18,261 nucleotides of DNA from assembly GCA_003153855.1 (NCBI GenBank), contig PMBM01000067.1, positions 7,459 through 25,719 of the forward strand. The letters run 5' to 3'. A program made the translations under genes and the position numbers. The notes under the pieces were generated by a model. It was not told where the DNA came from, searched no databases, and saw nothing but the letters and a program-made list of their open reading frames with translations. This stretch comes from Propionibacteriaceae bacterium (GTDB taxonomy: Bacteria > Actinomycetota > Actinomycetes > Propionibacteriales > Propionibacteriaceae). Position 1 is the stretch's first letter. The number at the start of each line of letters is the position of its first letter. This document shows positions 14,100 through 18,261 of the stretch, one piece after another.

Positions 14100-14946
14100 G
14101 CTACCAGAAGTCGAGACCGTACGTGCGGGTCTCGCCGGGCTGATCACCGGTCGCACGATCCTCGCGACCCGCGTCCTGCACCCACGACCAGTTCGGCGCC
14201 ACGTTGCCGGCCCCAACGACTTCGAGGCCGTACTCGTCGGACGCCGGTTCCTGGAGCCTCGGCGTCGCGGCAAGTTCCTCTGGTTGCCGCTCGACGACGG
14301 CGATGCGATCGTCGCTCACCTCGGCATGAGTGGGCAGTTCCGCAGCGACTCCCCGGAGACGCCGCTGCAGCCGAACACCCGAGTGGTCTGGGACCTCGAC
14401 GACGGCCGACAGCTGCGCTTCGTCGACCAGCGCATGTTCGGCGGGGTGTGGCTCAGCCCCGGCGGGGCGGACCTTCCGCCGGACGTCGCTCACATCGCCC
14501 TGGACCCCTTCGACGAGGGCTTCGACCCGGTCGCCGTGGCGCACCGCATCGTGCGCCGCCACGCCGGGATCAAGCGCCTCATCCTCGACCAGACGCTGGT
14601 GTCCGGCATCGGCAACATCTACGCCGACGAGTCCCTGTGGCGGGCGCGGCTCCACTACGAGACGCCCAGCTCCGACCTCACGGTGCGCAGGGTGGCGGGG
14701 CTTCTGCGTCAGGCGCGGGATGTGATGGCCGACTCGCTCGTCCAGGGCGGCACGTCGTTCGACAAGCTGTACGTCGACGTCAACGGCGAGTCCGGCTACC
14801 ACGAGCGATCGCTCGACGTGTACGGACGGGCCGGGCTGCCGTGCCGACGGTGCGGCCACGCCGTGGTGCGGGAGGCGTTCGCGAACAGGTCGTCGTACCT
14901 GTGTCCGTACTGCCAACGACTACCCGGTACGCTGGTTCGACCGTGA
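14092..14946 (+). CDS. mutM: Formamidopyrimidine-DNA glycosylase (Fpg)
   Basis: MutM removes oxidised purines such as 8-oxoguanine and cuts the abasic site. The 284-residue protein starts with the catalytic MPELPEVET (Pro2 becomes the N-terminal nucleophile, with Glu3 as acid). It has the conserved Lys61 in RRGKFLWLP, the helix-two-turn-helix region with [19 protein letters not shown], and a C-terminal zinc finger with Cys251, Cys254, Cys271 and Cys274. All key residues are present. The start is GTG, fixed by the invariant N terminus, and overlaps the rnc stop by 8 nt. The stop overlaps the next gene by 4 nt (GTGA). Confidence 0.98.
   Translation: MPELPEVETVRAGLAGLITGRTILATRVLHPRPVRRHVAGPNDFEAVLVGRRFLEPRRRGKFLWLPLDDGDAIVAHLGMSGQFRSDSPETPLQPNTRVVWDLDDGRQLRFVDQRMFGGVWLSPGGADLPPDVAHIALDPFDEGFDPVAVAHRIVRRHAGIKRLILDQTLVSGIGNIYADESLWRARLHYETPSSDLTVRRVAGLLRQARDVMADSLVQGGTSFDKLYVDVNGESGYHERSLDVYGRAGLPCRRCGHAVVREAFANRSSYLCPYCQRLPGTLVRP
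14928..14933 (+). promoter_or_regulatory. Weak candidate -10 hexamer before gtrA-like gene
   Basis: TACGCT inside the end of mutM ends 9 nt before the GTG at 14943. It could give a second, near-leaderless transcript, but the spacing is outside the 6-7 nt seen elsewhere. Confidence 0.22.
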
Positions 14947-15503
14947 CAATCACCTCAGCATTCACCCGCCACCGCCGGTCCCTGCGCCAGTTCGTGCAGT
15001 TCGGGATCATCGGTGGCGGCGGCGTCGTCGTGAACATGGTGGTCGTCGCCATCTGTGCCCAGATCGGCACCCACGTCCTCCACGTGCACGACTACAACCC
15101 GGCGTTCCCGATCCCGGGCACCTCGTTCAACGTGCGCTACTACCTCGTGTACGCGCTGGTCGCGTTCATCGGCGCCAACGTCTTCAACTTCGTGCTCAAC
15201 CGGCACTGGACGTTCCGCTCCGTGAACCGCGCGCCGTTCATGAAGGAGTTCCTGCCCTTCCTGCTCGTCGGGGCTGTCGCCCAGCTCGTCGGGTTCGCCA
15301 TCCTCGTAGCGCTCCGCAACCCCGCATCGCCGCTGTACCTGTCGAGCAGCTTCTTCGTCGACACGGAGCCGTTCTGGCGGCGGAGGCTGTACTGGGCGCA
15401 GATCATCCAGATCGTCCTCGTGATGCCGGTGAACTTCATCGTCAACAAGGTCTGGACATTCCGCGCGGTCCGGAAGCGCCATCACGGCGAGAACTTCGTC
15501 TAG
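14943..15503 (+). CDS. GtrA-like family membrane protein
   Basis: A 186-residue membrane protein with four predicted helices and the GtrA-family signature present twice: NFVLNRHWTFRS after helix 2 and NFIVNKVWTFRA after helix 4. GtrA-like proteins are thought to help move lipid-linked sugars across the membrane or to work with glycosyltransferases in cell-envelope polymer synthesis; the substrate here is unknown. A hydrophilic insert of about 25 residues follows helix 1 and another precedes helix 4, making it longer than the minimal family length of about 120-150. The GTG start overlaps the mutM stop (GTGA) and has no Shine-Dalgarno, so it is probably coupled to mutM. In M. tuberculosis a different gene lies between fpg and smc. 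Confidence 0.88.
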   Translation: MTITSAFTRHRRSLRQFVQFGIIGGGGVVVNMVVVAICAQIGTHVLHVHDYNPAFPIPGTSFNVRYYLVYALVAFIGANVFNFVLNRHWTFRSVNRAPFMKEFLPFLLVGAVAQLVGFAILVALRNPASPLYLSSSFFVDTEPFWRRRLYWAQIIQIVLVMPVNFIVNKVWTFRAVRKRHHGENFV

Positions 15504-15522
15504 GCCCTGCAGGATTCAGCGC

Positions 15523-15528
15523 TAAAGT
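15523..15528 (+). promoter_or_regulatory. -10 hexamer for smc, leaderless geometry
   Basis: TAAAGT ends 7 nt before the GTG at 15536, in the 32-nt gap after the gtrA-like gene. No -35 consensus is seen. Confidence 0.55.
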
Positions 15529-15535
15529 CCCTGCC

Positions 15536-18261
15536 GTGTACCTCAAGAGCCTGACGTTGCGCGGGTTCAAGTCGTTCGCGTCCTCGACAACCCTGAACTT
15601 CGAACCGGGCATCACCTGCGTCGTGGGTCCGAACGGCTCGGGCAAGTCCAACGTCGTCGACGCCCTCGCCTGGGTCATGGGCGAGCAGGGCGCGAAGTCG
15701 CTGCGCGGCGGCAAGATGGAGGACGTCATCTTCGCCGGCACGTCGAACCGCGCGCCGCTCGGCCGCGCCGAGGTCCTGCTGACGATCGACAACACCGACG
15801 GGGCCCTGCCCATCGAGTACAGCGAGGTCACGATCTCGCGGACGATGTTCCGCAACGGCGGCAGCGACTATGCGATCAACGGCCACGCGTCGCGGCTGCT
15901 CGACGTCCAGGACCTGCTCAGCGACTCCGGGATCGGCCAGGAGATGCACGTCATCGTCGGACAGGGCCAGCTCGACGCGATCCTCTCGGCGACGCCCGAG
16001 GGCCGCCGCGGGTTCATCGAGGAGGCCGCCGGCGTCCTCAAGCACCGCAAGCGCAAGGAGAAGGCGCTCCGGAAGCTCGAGTCCACCGAGGCCAACCTCA
16101 ACCGCCTGGCGGACCTCGTCGCCGAGATCCGGCGTCAGCTCAAGCCGCTCAGCCGGCAGGCGGAGGTCGCGCGCAAGGCGTCCGTCATCCAGGCGGAGCT
16201 GCTCGACGCGAAGGCGCGCCTGCTCGCCGACGACCTCGCACAGGCGACCACGGCGCTCGACGCGGAGATGGCCGACGAAGCCGCGCTGATCGCCGACCGG
16301 ACGCGGGTCGAGAGCGCGCTCGCCGAGGCGCGCCAGGAGGAGGAGACGGCCGAGAGCGACCTGGCGTCCGCCCAGCCGCGCTTCCAGTCGGCCCAGGAGA
16401 CCTGGTACGGCCTGGCAGCGCTCCGGGAGCGGATCACCTCCACGATCTCGATCGCGGCCGAGCGGATCCGTCACGCCGACGAGCTGCCCATCGACGGTCG
16501 GCCAGGACGTGACCCCGACGCCCTCGACGCCGAGGCTGCCACGGAGGCACGGGCCGAGGAAGGCCTGCGCGCGGAGGTCGCGCGACGCGAGATCGCACTC
16601 GCAGAAGCCACCGGACGCCGCGTGGCCGCTGAGCAGGAGCACACCGAGTCCGAGTCACGTCTCGCCGCTCTCGTACGTGCCGCTGCCGACCGGCGTGAGG
16701 GCCTCGCCAGGCTCACAGGTCAGGTCGGCTCGTTGAGGAGCCGCACCGAGAACGCGGCCGAGCAGACCACACGCCTCATCGCCGCCCGGGACGCGGCCCT
16801 GGCCAGGGCGGACGACGCCACGAGGGCGTTCCAGGCGCTGGAGTCGAACGTCGCCGGTCTCGACGAGGGCGAGATGGGCCTGGACTCGGAGTACGAGGCC
16901 GCGGAGGAGGGCGTCACGCGCGCGCAGCAGGAGCTCGCCGCGCTGCGGGACCAGGAACGTGAGGCGGGGCAGCAGCGAGCCGCGCTCACCGCACGTCTCG
17001 AGGCACTCACGCTGGGACTGGAGCGCGAGGGCGCGTCGAGCCAGCTGCTCGCCGCCACCGAGACGGTGGGTGGCCTGCTGGGCTCGGTCGCCGCGCTCGT
17101 CACTGTGGAAAGCGGCTACGAGGCGGCCGTCTCGGCGGCGCTGGGCTCGGCCGCGGACGCGGTCGCGGTCGCCGACCTCGACGCGGCGCTCGGCGCGTTC
17201 GCTCACCTGAAGGCCGAAGACCTCGGCCGGGCAGGCATGCTGCTGGGCGGCGCCACGGACACGGGCGAGACCTGGCCTGCGCTGCCGTCCAAGGCGCGGT
17301 ACGCGATCGACGTCGTGACCGCCGACGCACCTGTACAGGGCGCCCTCCGGAGGCTGCTCCGCAAGGTCGCGGTCGTGGAGGACCTGCACGCCGCGCGCGC
17401 TCTCGTACGCCAGCTCGCGGACGTGACGGCGGTCACGCGCGACGGCGACGTGCTGTCCGAGTGGTTCGCGAGTGGCGGGTCGGGGGCCAGGCCGAGCCTC
17501 ATCCAGGTACAGGCGGCTGTCGACGAGGCGGCCGTACAGCTCACCGCGGCCCAGCACGAGGTCGAGCGCGTGGGCTTCGCCGTGACGGCGGTGACCGCGA
17601 CGCTCGACGACGCGCAGGCCCGGCTGGACGTCGCACTCGCGAGGCTCAACGAGTCGGATGCCCAGCAGAACGCGCTGGCCGAGCAGCTGGGCCAGCTCAA
17701 CCAGACGGCCCGGGCCGCGCGTGGCGAGGCGGAGCGCCTCGACGCCCAGGTGGCCGAGACGGAGGCCTCGAAGGCCCGCGACCTCGCGGCGCTGGGCGAG
17801 ATGTCGGCTCGCCTCGACCTCGCGTCCGCCGAGGGGGAGCTGGCAGAACCCGATCCCACCGAACGGGACGCGCTCGCCGAGGCCGCGCGCAGGGCACGGT
17901 CGGCCGAGATGGAGGCGCGGCTCGCGCTACGTACGGTCGAGGAGCGCAGCCGTGCCGCTGCCGGACGTGCAGAGTCCTTGCGCACCGCGGCACAGGCCGA
18001 GCGTCAGGCACGGGCTCGGGCCGAGGCCCGCCGCGACCAGCTGCGCCGGGAGGGCGAGACCGCCAAGGCGGTCCACGAGGCCGCGTCGTACCTGCTGAGG
18101 CGGCTCGAGGTCTCTCGCGCCGCAATCGCCGCAGAGCGGGACGCCGCCGACCGGGACAGGGTCGACGCCAACGAGGTCCTGGGACACGCGAGGGCGTCGT
18201 CGAGGATCCTTGCGAAGGAGCTCGAAGGGCTCGTCGACAGCGCCCACCGCGACGAGCTGGC
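15536..18261 (+). CDS. smc: Chromosome segregation protein SMC, N-terminal three quarters (partial at 3' end)
   Basis: SMC organises and condenses the chromosome with ScpA and ScpB. The frame is open from the GTG at 15536 to the window edge, giving 908 full codons of an expected 1150-1200. The N terminus MYLKSLTLRGFKSFA is typical. Walker A is GPNGSGKS (31-38) and the Q-loop is in WVMGEQGAKSLRGG. The first coiled coil follows, then the hinge at about 505-650, starting at VGGLLGSVAALVTVESGYE and ending near the glycine-rich GGSG. The returning coiled coil, rich in Ala, Glu and Arg, continues to the edge, so the signature motif and Walker B lie outside. I checked the frame at several points and saw no frameshift. 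GTG is chosen for the family N terminus and for TAAAGT 7 nt upstream. Confidence 0.97.
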   Translation, partial: MYLKSLTLRGFKSFASSTTLNFEPGITCVVGPNGSGKSNVVDALAWVMGEQGAKSLRGGKMEDVIFAGTSNRAPLGRAEVLLTIDNTDGALPIEYSEVTISRTMFRNGGSDYAINGHASRLLDVQDLLSDSGIGQEMHVIVGQGQLDAILSATPEGRRGFIEEAAGVLKHRKRKEKALRKLESTEANLNRLADLVAEIRRQLKPLSRQAEVARKASVIQAELLDAKARLLADDLAQATTALDAEMADEAALIADRTRVESALAEARQEEETAESDLASAQPRFQSAQETWYGLAALRERITSTISIAAERIRHADELPIDGRPGRDPDALDAEAATEARAEEGLRAEVARREIALAEATGRRVAAEQEHTESESRLAALVRAAADRREGLARLTGQVGSLRSRTENAAEQTTRLIAARDAALARADDATRAFQALESNVAGLDEGEMGLDSEYEAAEEGVTRAQQELAALRDQEREAGQQRAALTARLEALTLGLEREGASSQLLAATETVGGLLGSVAALVTVESGYEAAVSAALGSAADAVAVADLDAALGAFAHLKAEDLGRAGMLLGGATDTGETWPALPSKARYAIDVVTADAPVQGALRRLLRKVAVVEDLHAARALVRQLADVTAVTRDGDVLSEWFASGGSGARPSLIQVQAAVDEAAVQLTAAQHEVERVGFAVTAVTATLDDAQARLDVALARLNESDAQQNALAEQLGQLNQTARAARGEAERLDAQVAETEASKARDLAALGEMSARLDLASAEGELAEPDPTERDALAEAARRARSAEMEARLALRTVEERSRAAAGRAESLRTAAQAERQARARAEARRDQLRREGETAKAVHEAASYLLRRLEVSRAAIAAERDAADRDRVDANEVLGHARASSRILAKELEGLVDSAHRDEL

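Noticed and set aside
15500..16642. 380-codon open frame on the minus strand at the start of smc
   Set aside because: It covers the SMC Walker A region in antisense and has only composition-driven Leu/Arg/Asp content. The plus frame is an unmistakable SMC.

Overview
The window is GC-rich bacterial chromosome packed with housekeeping genes. It looks actinobacterial: it carries a SepIVA-like septation protein, a DUF2993 (LmeA-like) anchored protein, the block sepIVA-DUF177-rpmF-rnc-mutM-smc, many GTG starts, and -10 hexamers of the form TANNNT placed for leaderless transcription. The zinc-type L32 with a C-x4-C / C-x2-C pattern suggests Nocardioidaceae or a near relative (inference, genus not assignable). 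There are 23 genes, two of them cut by the window edges. I see no tRNA, rRNA, CRISPR array, insertion sequence or origin.

Layout. (A) 1-1714: the 3' part of dapB, a coupled DUF2993 lipid-binding-like protein, and a convergent GNAT acetyltransferase. (B) 1797-4452: RNase J, a coupled DUF6498-like membrane protein, then rpmB (L28) with its own promoter, a leader hairpin and a strong bidirectional terminator. (C) 4527-7650, the accessory part: a 66-residue unknown on the minus strand, a solitary COG4637-type ATPase, a CPBP-family membrane protein with altered active-site motifs, and a two-gene unit (four-helix membrane protein plus XRE repressor) behind a near-consensus promoter whose -35 box lies inside a palindrome. 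(D) 7691-10860: recG, a UPF0303 protein, and a convergent flavin-fold (PNPOx-like) protein whose stop codon overlaps the UPF0303 stop. (E) 10893-15503: rsmD-coaD-sepIVA overlapping in series, then DUF177-rpmF-rnc-mutM-gtrA. (F) 15536-end: the N-terminal three quarters of smc, open to the window edge.

The clearest global pattern is two kinds of start. Nine genes that head transcription units have TANNNT ending 6-7 nt before the start codon, so the transcript would begin at the start codon. Genes inside operons, and the ribosomal protein genes, instead have Shine-Dalgarno sequences or overlap the upstream stop. The pattern also corrects several starts to positions downstream of the longest open frame (AAA ATPase, CPBP, four-helix protein).

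Functionally the core genes serve RNA processing and ribosome assembly (RNase J, RNase III, RsmD, L28, L32, DUF177), DNA repair and chromosome organisation (RecG, MutM, Smc), CoA and lysine/peptidoglycan precursor synthesis (CoaD, DapB) and septation (SepIVA). No complete novel multi-gene system is evident. The best candidates for follow-up are the self-contained membrane protein/repressor module at 7012-7650, the rebuilt rpmB-recG interval, and the shortened SepIVA.
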